This document shows positions 1 to 7,869 of a stretch of DNA of 45,849 nt, piece by piece. A program made the translations under genes and the position numbers. This DNA comes from an uncultured Alistipes sp. Its GTDB lineage: Bacteria; Bacteroidota; Bacteroidia; Bacteroidales; Rikenellaceae. The notes beneath the pieces are model-generated. The model was not told the DNA's origin. It saw only the letters and a program-made list of their open reading frames with translations, and did not search any database. Numbering within the stretch: position 1 is the stretch's first letter; the number at the start of each line of letters is the position of its first letter. The stretch is taken from NCBI GenBank assembly GCA_937895825.1, contig CALBKP010000077.1, positions 1 through 45,849 on the forward strand, read 5' to 3'.

Positions 1-44
1 CGATCAATCTCTTCGGAGTCTGCTTCGTAAGAGAGGGGCAAACT

Positions 45-281
45 ATGCCGCCACACTCTATAAATCATGAGAACATCCACACCGCCCAGATGCGGGAGCT
101 GGGATATATTGGATTCTATCTGTTATACGTCATAGAATGGATGTATCGCCTGATCTTTCATACACGCACTGCGTATAGCGGGATTAGCTTCGAGCGTGAG
201 GCACGAGAAAACATGTACGACTACGGCTATCTCCATAAGAGAGTGTCGTATGCGCAATGGAGAAAGAACAATGAGAAATAA
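45..281 (+). CDS. small phage-like hypothetical protein (78 aa)
   Basis: I do not recognise a named family. The protein has an aromatic, partly hydrophobic stretch around residues 20-40 (IGFYLLYVIEWMYRLIF) that could be one membrane helix or an amphipathic segment, and a basic C-terminus ending QWRKNNEK. A purine-rich stretch (gagaggggc) lies just upstream of the ATG. The next small gene starts inside its last codons, which suggests translational coupling. A stop at 28-30 in frame 1 may be the 3' end of a preceding gene cut off by the window edge. With the spanin-like gene and the integrase to the right, it most likely belongs to the end of an integrated phage-like element. Function unknown. 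Confidence 0.55.
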   Translation: MPPHSINHENIHTAQMRELGYIGFYLLYVIEWMYRLIFHTRTAYSGISFEREARENMYDYGYLHKRVSYAQWRKNNEK

Positions 282-402
282 CTTTTTCATGGACAACAAA
301 GATGATCTCACATATCTCACAAGCGAGGAAGGGCGCAAAGCCATCATAACAACACACGTAACTGGTATAATCAAATATATTAAGACACATGGTCAGACAT
401 AA
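271..402 (+). CDS. small hypothetical protein (43 aa), coupled to the upstream gene
   Basis: The ATG at 271 overlaps the end of the preceding gene (stop at 279-281), typical of coupled phage genes. An internal ATG at 289 would give 37 residues and is a plausible alternative start. The product is hydrophilic (TSEEGRKAIITTHVTG in the middle) with no signal peptide or membrane segment. I recognise no family. The evidence is its position, the overlap and a non-shadow reading frame; it could still be a chance ORF. Confidence 0.4.
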   Translation: MRNNFFMDNKDDLTYLTSEEGRKAIITTHVTGIIKYIKTHGQT

Positions 403-545
403 TACAGACTGCTAAATTTTGCTAACAACCTCACATCAGCTCTTTATGACTGCATTTGAAACTGGACGACAGCAAGATTCACCACACTAACTTCATGTCC
501 AAACTCACATATTCATTTTCTTGAATAAGAATTGAATTATAAAAT

Positions 546-1205
546 ATGAAAACAATTATTCTTAATTTACTCAAAAAGCCTCTATTGTGGGCTATTATGC
601 TTGCAATCGCCCTCGCTGCGAGCATTGGGATTTCCAGCCACAAAATCAAGAAACAGAGGGCAGAGATTGAACGCCTCGAAATCAATCAACAGACGCTCAT
701 CGAGCAAGTGCAGTATTACAAAGACGAGAACGGAACACAGGTCGCCACAATTCAAGCTCTCACGCTTCAAAAGTCGGAGTTTGAAAGTCTGATGCCTCAA
801 TATGCTCGAGAGATTAAAGATTTGCGCTTAAAGGTTAAAGATCTCGAGAGCATTGCTCACGCATCTACGAGTACCACCGCCGAGATTACTGCACCTCTGA
901 TTGATTATGTTCCCAGACAAACTATGGACGAGCGCATTCAGGCTGTTACAGACTCTCTGACGGTACTGTATGCTGGCGTGAAAACTTTTCAATGGAGCGA
1001 TGGTTGGCTCTCCATCAGCGGCGAGGTTATGAATGATAGTATTAATTGCAAGGTTACAAATATCGAGACCCTTACTCTTGTTGTCCACCGAGAACGCAAA
1101 CGATGTTTATTCAGACGAAAAGGTAAAATTCTACGCTACGACATTAAAAGCGCAAACCCTCACACGAGCGTCAAAGATATCCAATATATTGAAATTGTAG
1201 AGTAA
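546..1205 (+). CDS. membrane-anchored coiled-coil protein, Bacteroidota phage spanin-like (DUF6549-like)
   Basis: The 219-residue product starts with a basic residue pair and one membrane helix (about residues 13-30, AIMLAIALAASIGIS). A long charged heptad-rich coiled coil follows (about 32-100). The compact C-terminal domain (about 125-219) contains QWSDGWLSISGEV, TLTLVVHRERK and a terminal NPHTSVKDIQYIEI. This layout matches a family common in Bacteroidota phages and prophages that I believe is DUF6549; the family number is from memory. The architecture resembles an inner-membrane spanin or tail-associated protein, but lysis function is inference. A strong hairpin follows the stop codon at once, so this is probably the last gene of the element's late transcript. 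Confidence 0.7.
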   Translation: MKTIILNLLKKPLLWAIMLAIALAASIGISSHKIKKQRAEIERLEINQQTLIEQVQYYKDENGTQVATIQALTLQKSEFESLMPQYAREIKDLRLKVKDLESIAHASTSTTAEITAPLIDYVPRQTMDERIQAVTDSLTVLYAGVKTFQWSDGWLSISGEVMNDSINCKVTNIETLTLVVHRERKRCLFRRKGKILRYDIKSANPHTSVKDIQYIEIVE

Positions 1206-1208
1206 AAA

Positions 1209-1233
1209 GCCCCGACGGAAATCCCGTCGGGGC
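1209..1233 (+). terminator. hairpin terminator after the spanin-like gene
   Basis: A perfect 10-bp GC-rich stem (1209-1218 with 1224-1233) and a 5-base loop begin 3 bases after the stop codon at 1205. A-run bases precede it and a short, imperfect T-rich tail follows. It separates the phage-like gene from the convergent hicB and could act in both directions. Confidence 0.7.
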
Positions 1234-1266
1234 GCACTCTTTGAAGAAAAAGCTGTCAAACAATAA

Positions 1267-1671
1267 CTACAAAGAGAGTAATGATAGTTGGGCTACAATT
1301 GCTCTAATACCCTGTCGCATCCTTTCCATTTGGCGAGGACGAGGAACGCTTACCCCAGTAGAATAATGACCCAGCTGACGCTCATTTATTCCTGAAGCCT
1401 TTGATAGAGCAGAACGAGATACCAAAGACTCTGCACAATGAATTAGAGCCCTGCCCGACAACTCAAATTCCAACTCATATTCTCCTTGAAAATCAGCAGG
1501 GATAGTATCTCCTTCCTCACGCATCCAGTCGAGGTGTAAGCGTAAAGACTCTGCCATATTAGCCTTTACCTCTTCAAGAGTTTTACCCGTAACAACACAG
1601 GCGATATCCTCATTGGCAGGTGCTGCGCCATAGTTGTCATCCCAATCAACATTGATTTTAACCTTTGCCAT
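1267..1671 (-). CDS. hicB: HicB-family antitoxin
   Basis: The 134-residue product has the HicB fold. The N-terminal beta-rich domain carries ACVVTGKTLEEVKANMAES, the region that in HicB proteins precedes the helix binding HicA. The C-terminal part (about 85-130) has a helix-turn-helix-like segment (SALSKASGINERQLGHYSTG) expected to bind the operon's own promoter. HicB neutralises the HicA ribonuclease and represses hicAB. It lies 30 bases downstream of hicA on the same strand, the classical toxin-first order. Within this window the pair sits between phage-like genes and an integrase, so it probably stabilises the mobile element. The length fits the long, HTH-containing HicB class. Confidence 0.88.
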   Translation of the reverse strand: MAKVKINVDWDDNYGAAPANEDIACVVTGKTLEEVKANMAESLRLHLDWMREEGDTIPADFQGEYELEFELSGRALIHCAESLVSRSALSKASGINERQLGHYSTGVSVPRPRQMERMRQGIRAIVAQLSLLSL

Positions 1672-1701
1672 ATCTTTTTACTTTTTTTATGCAGGGTGGT
1701 G

Positions 1702-1896
1702 TTATTTCCACCCTGCTTGTTTCCAAATACTATTTAACAAAAACTGGTCTAAAACATCGCTTAATTTACCTCTTACGGTAACCTTCCCCGATTTATTCGG
1801 ATTCTTGAATTGGCGATGATCTCCAACCGTGTTGTGTAGATACCACCCATCGGCTTCTAACAACTTGATGATTTCTCTTACTTTGTATCGTTTCAT
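1702..1896 (-). CDS. hicA: HicA-family mRNA interferase toxin
   Basis: The 64-residue protein matches HicA, a small double-stranded-RNA-binding-fold ribonuclease that cleaves mRNA and halts growth until bound by HicB. Visible features are the N-terminal helix KVREIIKLLEADGWYL, the catalytic His27 in GDHRQFKNP, the strand GKVTVRG and the terminal helix LNSIWKQAGW. The size is normal for the family, so the toxin looks intact. It is first in the hicAB operon. The upstream region holds a Bacteroidota promoter with TAGTA/TACTA half-sites around the -7 box, suggesting repression by HicB. Confidence 0.88.
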   Translation of the reverse strand: MKRYKVREIIKLLEADGWYLHNTVGDHRQFKNPNKSGKVTVRGKLSDVLDQFLLNSIWKQAGWK

Positions 1897-1924
1897 TTCT
1901 ACTATTTGTTATTGTTTGACACTG

Positions 1925-1955
1925 CAAAGATAGTAAAAATACTACGATTTACAAA
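1925..1955 (-). promoter_or_regulatory. hicAB promoter with possible HicB operator
   Basis: On the minus strand, TATCTTTG (1925-1932) is a perfect TAnnTTTG -7 box and TTTG (1952-1955) the -33 box, with a 19-base spacer. TAGTA and TACTA half-sites overlap or follow it (1931-1944), and a further tagtagta lies at 1973-1980. The promoter call rests on consensus; the operator is inference. Confidence 0.6.
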
Positions 1956-2048
1956 TAAAATCATACTTTTTTTACTACTATTGCAAAATTTATTCCAATC
2001 CTCTATGCTTTGGAAAGAATTGGCAGAGCTCTCAATCTTCCCATATAC

Positions 2049-3230
2049 CTATAATATACCATTGTAGTTTAACAATAGAGGGTTGGCATCTCGTATATCC
2101 TGCGGAGTATAAACATCGGTCATCAGCAGCGACGAGTGCCGAGCCTGTTCCTTAACAGACAGAGCATCATAGCCAGCTCGTAGCATCGAGGTAATACCCG
2201 TATCTTTGAGCGAATAAAATTTGTACTCCCTCGGGAACTTCAAAGCTGGTCGTACTTTTCGACTCCAAAAATCTCGATAAGTTTTTTCGTTCACCCAATC
2301 TGGGCCTGGTTTGAACCCGTGCGAGAAAATGTAGTAATCGTTTGGATAGTTGAAATAACCGAGTTCCAGCATCAGTTGAATGATCTTCGCAGGCATTGTA
2401 ACCGTAGCCGACTTTTTATTTTTCGATACGATATCTGAAACAAAGATTGTCTGCTTCGCCACACATATATCGCTCAAACGGAGTTTCGCCATCTCACGAG
2501 GACGAATAAGCATATAATGCAAGAAATAACATACAAGCAGATAGTTCTTATTGTTCTCAACCAACCAATCGTGCAGACGCTGTATATCTGCAGGAGCGAT
2601 AACCTTACGCTCTTTAATAAGAAGAGCTTTACCTATACTCTCGAGTCCATCTGTTGGTTTCTCCTTCAAGTATAGGTGCTGCACCAGGAAAGAGCTGAAG
2701 GTGCGAAGCCACGCCAGATAATTATTACGAGTTCTTGGGGAACTTTGCCTATCGATATATATGTAGTCCAGAAATCGAACACAAAACTCTCTATCGAATT
2801 GATATATGTAACGGATAGGCACTTTCTGATTGCTATTCCAATCCTCAAGTATTCGAGCGAAGCAGATACAATCGTGATGGGTGGACATACGATGTACACC
2901 ATCATTCAGGAGTTTTGTTACATAGTTGCGATAATGTTGAAGAGCATCTGCAAAGAGTTTATATGTGCGTTCAGCTTCAGCCTCCACCCACGGGTTCCAT
3001 CCTCCCTCGAGCTTCATTGATAAACGATGGCAGAGCTGTGCAGCATAGCGTTTCTTTTCCTTGTCAGTCCCTACGGAGTTTATCTTAATACGCTTTCGGC
3101 GCATTATGCCCAGAGCTGGGTCGTATGCGTTGAAAGAGATATACCAACACGCTCCAGTATGTAATCTCGGATAGGTAAACGAGAGAATTGCATTTAGCGT
3201 AGAGTTACGCGCGTTTTTTACAGGCAACAT
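2049..3230 (-). CDS. tyrosine recombinase (phage-type integrase)
   Basis: The 393-residue protein has the layout of Bacteroidota tyrosine integrases: an arm-binding-like N-terminus (about 1-90), a SAM-like core-binding domain (about 95-190) and a catalytic domain (about 205-385). Catalytic candidates are Arg243 (IRPREMAKL), His365 (ARHSSLLMTD) and nucleophile Tyr374 (TDVYT). The usual HxLR motif reads YSLKDTG, with Lys342 where Arg is typical; I believe this variant is common in Bacteroidota integrases. It starts 128 bases from an initiator tRNA gene and reads away from it, the usual geometry for an element inserted at a tRNA 3' end. It probably catalyses excision and integration of the element to its left, most of which lies outside the window. 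Confidence 0.88.
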   Translation of the reverse strand: MLPVKNARNSTLNAILSFTYPRLHTGACWYISFNAYDPALGIMRRKRIKINSVGTDKEKKRYAAQLCHRLSMKLEGGWNPWVEAEAERTYKLFADALQHYRNYVTKLLNDGVHRMSTHHDCICFARILEDWNSNQKVPIRYIYQFDREFCVRFLDYIYIDRQSSPRTRNNYLAWLRTFSSFLVQHLYLKEKPTDGLESIGKALLIKERKVIAPADIQRLHDWLVENNKNYLLVCYFLHYMLIRPREMAKLRLSDICVAKQTIFVSDIVSKNKKSATVTMPAKIIQLMLELGYFNYPNDYYIFSHGFKPGPDWVNEKTYRDFWSRKVRPALKFPREYKFYSLKDTGITSMLRAGYDALSVKEQARHSSLLMTDVYTPQDIRDANPLLLNYNGIL

Positions 3231-3313
3231 TTTTTTTACATTTTCGCCGAAGCAAAAATGTATATTCCTGAAAATATAGGGTTGTCCCCTTTTTGTCCCG
3301 TCGTTTTTACGGG

Positions 3314-3355
3314 AAAGACCGCAATCAACTGAAATTCAGTATGATTGCGGTCTTT
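3314..3355 (-). terminator. long hairpin terminator downstream of tRNA-fMet
   Basis: A 14-bp arm (3314-3327 with 3342-3355) encloses a second 6-bp palindrome (ACTGAA/TTCAGT, 3328-3340), giving a nearly continuous 20-bp stem with one bulged base. It begins 3 bases past the tRNA 3' end and fits a Rho-independent terminator. It may form part of the attachment region. Confidence 0.7.
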
Positions 3356-3358
3356 TAG

Positions 3359-3431
3359 TAGCGGGGGGAGGACTCGAACCTCCGACCTCCGGGTTATGAG
3401 CCCGACGAGCTGCCAACTGCTCTACCCCGCG
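3359..3431 (-). tRNA. initiator tRNA-Met (CAT anticodon)
   Basis: The minus strand folds as a 73-base tRNA without encoded CCA. The D-arm is GAGC/GCTC, the anticodon loop CTCATAA, and the T-arm carries GGTTCGAGTCC. The anticodon stem ends in three G-C pairs (GGG/CCC) and position 1 is an unpaired C opposite U72; both are hallmarks of the initiator tRNA rather than elongator tRNA-Met. The integrase gene lies just past its 3' end, making this the probable insertion target. Confidence 0.93.
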
Positions 3432-3477
3432 ATGTATCGTTAATAGTCTTACGACTTATTTCCCTTATTTGTGAGTG

Positions 3478-3509
3478 CAAAGATAATACAAATTATCGTT
3501 ACGTGCAAA
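3478..3509 (-). promoter_or_regulatory. promoter of tRNA-fMet
   Basis: On the minus strand the -7 box TATCTTTG (3478-3485) and the -33 box TTTG (3506-3509) are separated by 20 bases, a full match to the Bacteroidota sigma-ABfr consensus. The expected start is about 40 bases before the mature tRNA. Confidence 0.65.
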
Positions 3510-3576
3510 TAAAATTTCATTTTTTGCACTAAATCGCTACCATTGTCATCAGTAACACACTGATTATCAAAACGTA

Positions 3577-5379
3577 TTAGCTAATAATATTTTTCGCTAC
3601 GACCTCTGCTATATCTACCGTAGGACGCGCCGCGGCACGAGCAATCGCCTTATTACATAGCGGACACGCTGTGACTATTGTATCACACTCAGTGGCTTCG
3701 AGTTCCGCTGTCATACGCTTGGCTATACGCTGCTGCTGACCATCATCGATGACCGTATTTGCCAACGATGAACCACAACATAGCGCATCGCGGCGCGAGT
3801 GTTTAGGCTCGTACAAAGTGCCCACAGCTTCGATCACACGGCGTGGCTCGTCGTATATACCACAACCGCGACCAAGCTCGCAGGGGTCATGATATGTGAA
3901 TGTGCGCTTATCGCTACCGATGTGCAGACGCTCCTCTGAGATAAGGCGGTCGATATACTCCGTATGGTGGAGCACCTCGATACCATCGAGGCGATAGTTC
4001 TCGCGAAAGACCCTAAGACATATAGGGCACGATGTTACGAGAACCTCAATCTCGTGACGACGGAAGAGGTCGGTATTATAGGCCACCATTTTACGCGCAG
4101 CATCGGTTTCACCCGAGAGCATAAGTGGACGGCCACAGCACACGCCACCCTCCTTGTCTGCATACCATACATTCTCACCAGCGGCAGCAAATATCTGTTC
4201 CATAGATCGTTGCACGCCAGGTGTTAGCGATGTCATACAGCCAGCGAAGTAGCCCACACGTCCCGAGCCCATGGAGCGATCGACACCGCGAAGGTACTTA
4301 TAACGTCCCTCATGAGGGATGTTACGACGCTTAGCGCGCGAGTTTAGGCGCAACGTCGCAAGGTTGATACCCACGGGGCACTGCTGCTCACAGCGACCGC
4401 ACATAAGGCAGTTGTTCGACACCTTAAGCGAGAGCATGTTATAGCGACGGTCGCGCAGAAAATATACCGACTGAGTATCGTTGATACCGAGGTCGACCTG
4501 CAGCTGGCAGGGGTCGATGCATATACCGCAGCGCGAGCACGCCTCAACCTCGAAGTTGTCGTACGACTTACGCTCCGCAGTAGGATGCAACTTCCAGCGA
4601 CGCAGGAAGATAAGTGGTATCTCGGTAAGGATATGCATATATCGCGAGAAGGGCATAGCGGCGAAGAAGAGGCCGAGAGCTGCGGAGTAGAACCACCACG
4701 CTGGCTCGTAGGCCATAGCGAGCATATCGCTCGGTACAACCGTACGCATCCAACCGCCGATACTTCCCGTCATGAAACCCTCGCCGCCATATATTGCCGC
4801 TGTAAGACTCTCAGCCACAAGACGTGCGGGAAAGATAAACCATAGAGCCGAAAGCGCCACACGATCAAAGAGCACATGTTTCGTTGTGCGACGCATGCCC
4901 ATCATCTTCGACCTCACGCGCTTAAACCACGCCAGCGCAACACCCATAAGCACCATAAGAAGCAGTGCATCCATCAGATGTTCGAACTCGATGATGTGTT
5001 CCTCAATGCCATTCATTGGCATAAAGTATTTAAAGAATACGTGCCCCTGGAGTGGCACCCACACCCAGCCGAGGTATGCAACAGTCTCGATCCACCCCAC
5101 AAGGATAAGCAAGAACCAGCCAAAGGCCAACGACATGTGCATAAAGCCGAGCACGGGATTAACCTTAAAGATACGCACATGGAGCAGCGACTCTCGTATA
5201 ACCTCCCACACAGCAAAGAGTGTCTCGCGCGTGAAGAAGTTATGGCGTATAAGTCTACGGTCTACCCTCGGCAGTCGCACGATCCATAATGACCACTTAG
5301 TCATTATCACTGCAAACATAAAGAGTGCACCAACGATAAAGGGTATGGTAAAGGGTGCAAAGAATGTCATAGTTTCCAT
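3577..5379 (-). CDS. membrane-bound HdrD/DsrMK-like iron-sulfur oxidoreductase
   Basis: This 600-residue fusion has an N-terminal membrane part (about 1-260) with some five to six helices and histidines such as His81 and His249 that could bind heme b, as in NarI, HdrE or DsrM. Next come two 4Fe-4S motifs (CSRCGICIDPC at 281-291; CLMCGRCEQQCPVG at 324-337). Two CCG domains follow: Cys381, Cys414-Cys415 and Cys451; then Cys500, Cys534-Cys535 and Cys572. CCG domains in HdrD/HdrB bind the noncubane clusters that handle disulfides. It is the last gene of the operon, 2 bases after the small ferredoxin gene. The likely role is passing electrons between menaquinone and the soluble HdrABC-like partners; direction and substrate are unknown. 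Confidence 0.82.
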   Translation of the reverse strand: METMTFFAPFTIPFIVGALFMFAVIMTKWSLWIVRLPRVDRRLIRHNFFTRETLFAVWEVIRESLLHVRIFKVNPVLGFMHMSLAFGWFLLILVGWIETVAYLGWVWVPLQGHVFFKYFMPMNGIEEHIIEFEHLMDALLLMVLMGVALAWFKRVRSKMMGMRRTTKHVLFDRVALSALWFIFPARLVAESLTAAIYGGEGFMTGSIGGWMRTVVPSDMLAMAYEPAWWFYSAALGLFFAAMPFSRYMHILTEIPLIFLRRWKLHPTAERKSYDNFEVEACSRCGICIDPCQLQVDLGINDTQSVYFLRDRRYNMLSLKVSNNCLMCGRCEQQCPVGINLATLRLNSRAKRRNIPHEGRYKYLRGVDRSMGSGRVGYFAGCMTSLTPGVQRSMEQIFAAAGENVWYADKEGGVCCGRPLMLSGETDAARKMVAYNTDLFRRHEIEVLVTSCPICLRVFRENYRLDGIEVLHHTEYIDRLISEERLHIGSDKRTFTYHDPCELGRGCGIYDEPRRVIEAVGTLYEPKHSRRDALCCGSSLANTVIDDGQQQRIAKRMTAELEATECDTIVTACPLCNKAIARAAARPTVDIAEVVAKNIIS

Positions 5380-5381
5380 CG

Positions 5382-5717
5382 TTAGAAATCACCTAATTTA
5401 CGCTTAATAAGCATGATAAGGCCTCGTGTATTGATGCCGCGCGGACACACCAAGCGACACTTGCCACAGAGCATACACTTGCTAAGCTCCTCATACGCAC
5501 CCTGATACTCGCCACGACGCACGGCCGTATGGAGCTTACGGAAGTTGAAATTAGTGATGTTTCCCGCCGTACACGATGCCGTACACGACCCACAACCGAT
5601 GCATGCCTGGAGTTCTGGCATCTCGCGTATGATGTCGTTGCTCTTTCGTAGATCGTTATTATCCATGTCAATAGCTCGGGGACGACTTATTCCGTAGCCA
5701 AAATTCAAGTTACGCAT
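5382..5717 (-). CDS. hdrC: HdrC-like 4Fe-4S dicluster protein (second copy)
   Basis: The 111-residue protein has two four-cysteine motifs: CIGCGSCTASC, followed by Thr where the usual Pro would be, and CMLCGKCRLVCPRG. Each should hold a 4Fe-4S cluster. HdrC subunits wire HdrA to HdrB or HdrD. It lies 11 bases downstream of hdrA and 2 bases before the membrane subunit, so it is probably the electron link between the flavoprotein and the membrane module. The extended N-terminus (MRNLNFGYGISRP) was kept because it begins 11 bases after the hdrA stop; a shorter start at residue 18 is possible. Confidence 0.83.
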   Translation of the reverse strand: MRNLNFGYGISRPRAIDMDNNDLRKSNDIIREMPELQACIGCGSCTASCTAGNITNFNFRKLHTAVRRGEYQGAYEELSKCMLCGKCRLVCPRGINTRGLIMLIKRKLGDF

Positions 5718-5728
5718 AGGCCTCAGCG

Positions 5729-6751
5729 TTATTTTACGTTAAACTTTGTCCTTAAGTACTCATCTACGGCTGATGCCGTGAGCGATGCTTCGGCAAGTGT
5801 GTCGGCCAGGCTCTTAGGTGCCGTAGCAGCACCTGCGAAGAAGATACCATCGCGCTCGCTACGCACCGCGCCGAGGAACGAGTCCTGAGCCCTGAAATAT
5901 CCATTCGGAGCGAGCGACAGGCCAGCCGTCGCTGCCATCGTCTCGTTCTCGTAATTGGCACTCATACCCACAAGCAATACGAGCATATCCACAGTCATCT
6001 TCAGCGGTCGACCAGTGAGCGTATCCTCGGCCTTGATCTGTATGCGTTTGTTTATAGTCTCGGCAGCCTCCGAGATACGACCTCGCACGAAGTGTATGTT
6101 GTACTTCTGCTGCGCCTCGCGGTAGAGCTCCTCGTAGCCAGGGCCAAACATACGTATATCCATATAGAAGTTAAAGACATCGGCCGTGGGGAACATCTCC
6201 TTAAGCTCGATGGCCTGCTTTACACCCGTTATGCAGCACACCTTCGAGCAGTGTTTCTGGCACACCTTCTCGTCGCGCGAGCCTACGCAGTGAAGGATTG
6301 CTATGCGTCGTGGCTCCGATCCATCGGTAAGCAACACCTTACCGCTATTCATCATACGCTCTAAGTCGACCGACGTTATCACGTTGTCGTAGAGGCCATA
6401 GCCATACTCCTGCTTGCGATGAGCGTCAAAGAGCGTGAAGCCCGTAGCTACAACAACAGCATCGGCCGGTATGCGCTCACCGGAGCGCAACATCACGCCA
6501 TCCGAGGCTATCGACGTAACCTCCTGACCATAGAAGCACCTCACTCGCTCGGCACGAATCCTATCGGCCAGGGGGCGCATAATATCACTTGCCGGCGTAA
6601 ACGACGGGAAGAGCTTATGCCATCCACGAGCCTTACCACCAAGCTCTATATCTCGCTCAACAATCACGGGCTCAATACCACGCGACTTGAGTTCCAGTGC
6701 CGTCTGCATACCAGCAGCACCTCCTCCAACGATTACTACCCTCTTTGCCAT
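5729..6751 (-). CDS. hdrA: HdrA/QmoA-like FAD-dependent oxidoreductase
   Basis: The 340-residue flavoprotein starts with a Rossmann FAD motif (VIVGGGAAGMQTALEL, about 6-21) and a conserved GGKARGWHKLFPSF segment. The middle holds the HdrA cluster signature CVGSRDEK with C-x3-C-x3-CC further on, which in HdrA binds a 4Fe-4S cluster beside FAD. A second dinucleotide-binding end (DGIFFAGAATAPKS) follows. It lacks the N- and C-terminal ferredoxin domains of methanogen HdrA, so it resembles short HdrA/QmoA proteins linked to quinone complexes. Gaps of 6 and 11 bases to its neighbours show an operon. Whether it bifurcates electrons cannot be told from sequence. Confidence 0.85.
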   Translation of the reverse strand: MAKRVVIVGGGAAGMQTALELKSRGIEPVIVERDIELGGKARGWHKLFPSFTPASDIMRPLADRIRAERVRCFYGQEVTSIASDGVMLRSGERIPADAVVVATGFTLFDAHRKQEYGYGLYDNVITSVDLERMMNSGKVLLTDGSEPRRIAILHCVGSRDEKVCQKHCSKVCCITGVKQAIELKEMFPTADVFNFYMDIRMFGPGYEELYREAQQKYNIHFVRGRISEAAETINKRIQIKAEDTLTGRPLKMTVDMLVLLVGMSANYENETMAATAGLSLAPNGYFRAQDSFLGAVRSERDGIFFAGAATAPKSLADTLAEASLTASAVDEYLRTKFNVK

Positions 6752-6757
6752 CTTTCT

Positions 6758-7843
6758 CTATCGCTTTATTTCGTAAATACGTCGTTCCGACTCACAATTA
6801 ACAGCCACATCTGCGGGCTTACCAATATACTTACCGCCAACGCCCAAATACTTAGCCTCGCGGTCGTACTCCACACCGAGTTTGTCGAGCAGCGGCTCCA
6901 CATCTACTTGATGCATCTGCATACCCAGATCCCATGGGTCGTAGCCGAGCACCAAGCCCGCCATCTCCTCGTACGTAAGTACCGGAATACCATGGCCATC
7001 AGCGCCATAGGTCGTACCCTCCATCTCGGCAATGGCATACTGCCACTTGTCCAAAAACATTGTACATCCAGGACAGTTCGCCACGATAAAGTCGGGTTTA
7101 TAGGGGGCCATACTCTCGAGCTTCTTATGCGAGTTGGCTATCGACGAGCCACGGTTAGCCTGCACAAGGTAGTTTCTAAAGCCAAAGCCACAGCAGTGAC
7201 GGCGCTCAGGGTAATCAACCACATCACCACCCCACGACTCAATCATACCCGCCAAGACGTAGGGAAACTCAGAACCACCGATGCCCGACTTAGGGAATAT
7301 CTTTGCATAGTGACAGCCGATATGCTCCACAACCTTAAGTGGCTTGCCCGTGTGGACATTTACCAAGCGGCGCTTAGCCTTGCGCGCTATTGCCTCTCGA
7401 TGGTGGAAGATGATATCCGAGGTGTGGGCTATCGAGCGTGGCTTCACAAGCTCACGTCCCGTTGCCTCCTTAAGGTACTTGCGCGTGCGCTCCTCCGTTT
7501 CGGGGAACTCCTCCCACGTAGAGAGCACCTCGTTATATATGCCGAACGACGTTATGCACGACGAGATAAAGTTCTCGTAGCCAGCCTCTGCCATAAGGGC
7601 AAACTGACGTGCTACGACGGTCATGATTGTCTCCAAGGGCACCACATCAGAGTGGTAGCCAATGCCCGTACACGACGTATGCAACGGATCGTCGAATACA
7701 TCTATGCCGAGATCGTTATGCAATATATCGAGAAATGCACGCTCACTGCCTGGAAAGAAGTTCTGGCGTATGCAGCTACGAGCGTAATAGTATTTATCTG
7801 AGGCAATATCCTTCTGATACTCCTGCCATGAGGCTCTTCTCAT
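6758..7843 (-). CDS. hdrB: HdrB-like CCG-domain protein
   Basis: The 361-residue soluble protein carries the cysteine pattern of HdrB: SCTGIGYH early, then SSCITSFG, GCHYAK, HCCGFGFR and NCPGCT. In HdrB two CCG motifs bind two noncubane 4Fe-4S clusters that reduce a heterodisulfide. Bacteroidales have no CoM/CoB, so the natural substrate must differ (another thiol or a protein disulfide). It lies 26 bases after the first hdrC and 6 bases before hdrA. The C-terminal extension (about 300-361) after the last CCG motif is not something I can assign. Confidence 0.84.
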   Translation of the reverse strand: MRRASWQEYQKDIASDKYYYARSCIRQNFFPGSERAFLDILHNDLGIDVFDDPLHTSCTGIGYHSDVVPLETIMTVVARQFALMAEAGYENFISSCITSFGIYNEVLSTWEEFPETEERTRKYLKEATGRELVKPRSIAHTSDIIFHHREAIARKAKRRLVNVHTGKPLKVVEHIGCHYAKIFPKSGIGGSEFPYVLAGMIESWGGDVVDYPERRHCCGFGFRNYLVQANRGSSIANSHKKLESMAPYKPDFIVANCPGCTMFLDKWQYAIAEMEGTTYGADGHGIPVLTYEEMAGLVLGYDPWDLGMQMHQVDVEPLLDKLGVEYDREAKYLGVGGKYIGKPADVAVNCESERRIYEIKR

Positions 7844-7869
7844 ATTACAAAGAGGTTAAATGTTGCTGA

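Noticed and set aside
1267..1671. HicB considered as a phage CI-type repressor because of its HTH
   Set aside because: The N-terminal HicB fold and the adjacent HicA with catalytic His27 make a toxin-antitoxin pair the better reading.
4772..5407. 211-residue plus-strand frame opposite the membrane Hdr subunit
   Set aside because: Antisense shadow of transmembrane-coding sequence; no start context or domain.
6419..7801. 460-residue open frame on the plus strand opposite hdrA/hdrB
   Set aside because: It lies wholly antisense to two well-matched Hdr genes, has no recognisable domain, and its length is explained by codon bias of the opposite strand.
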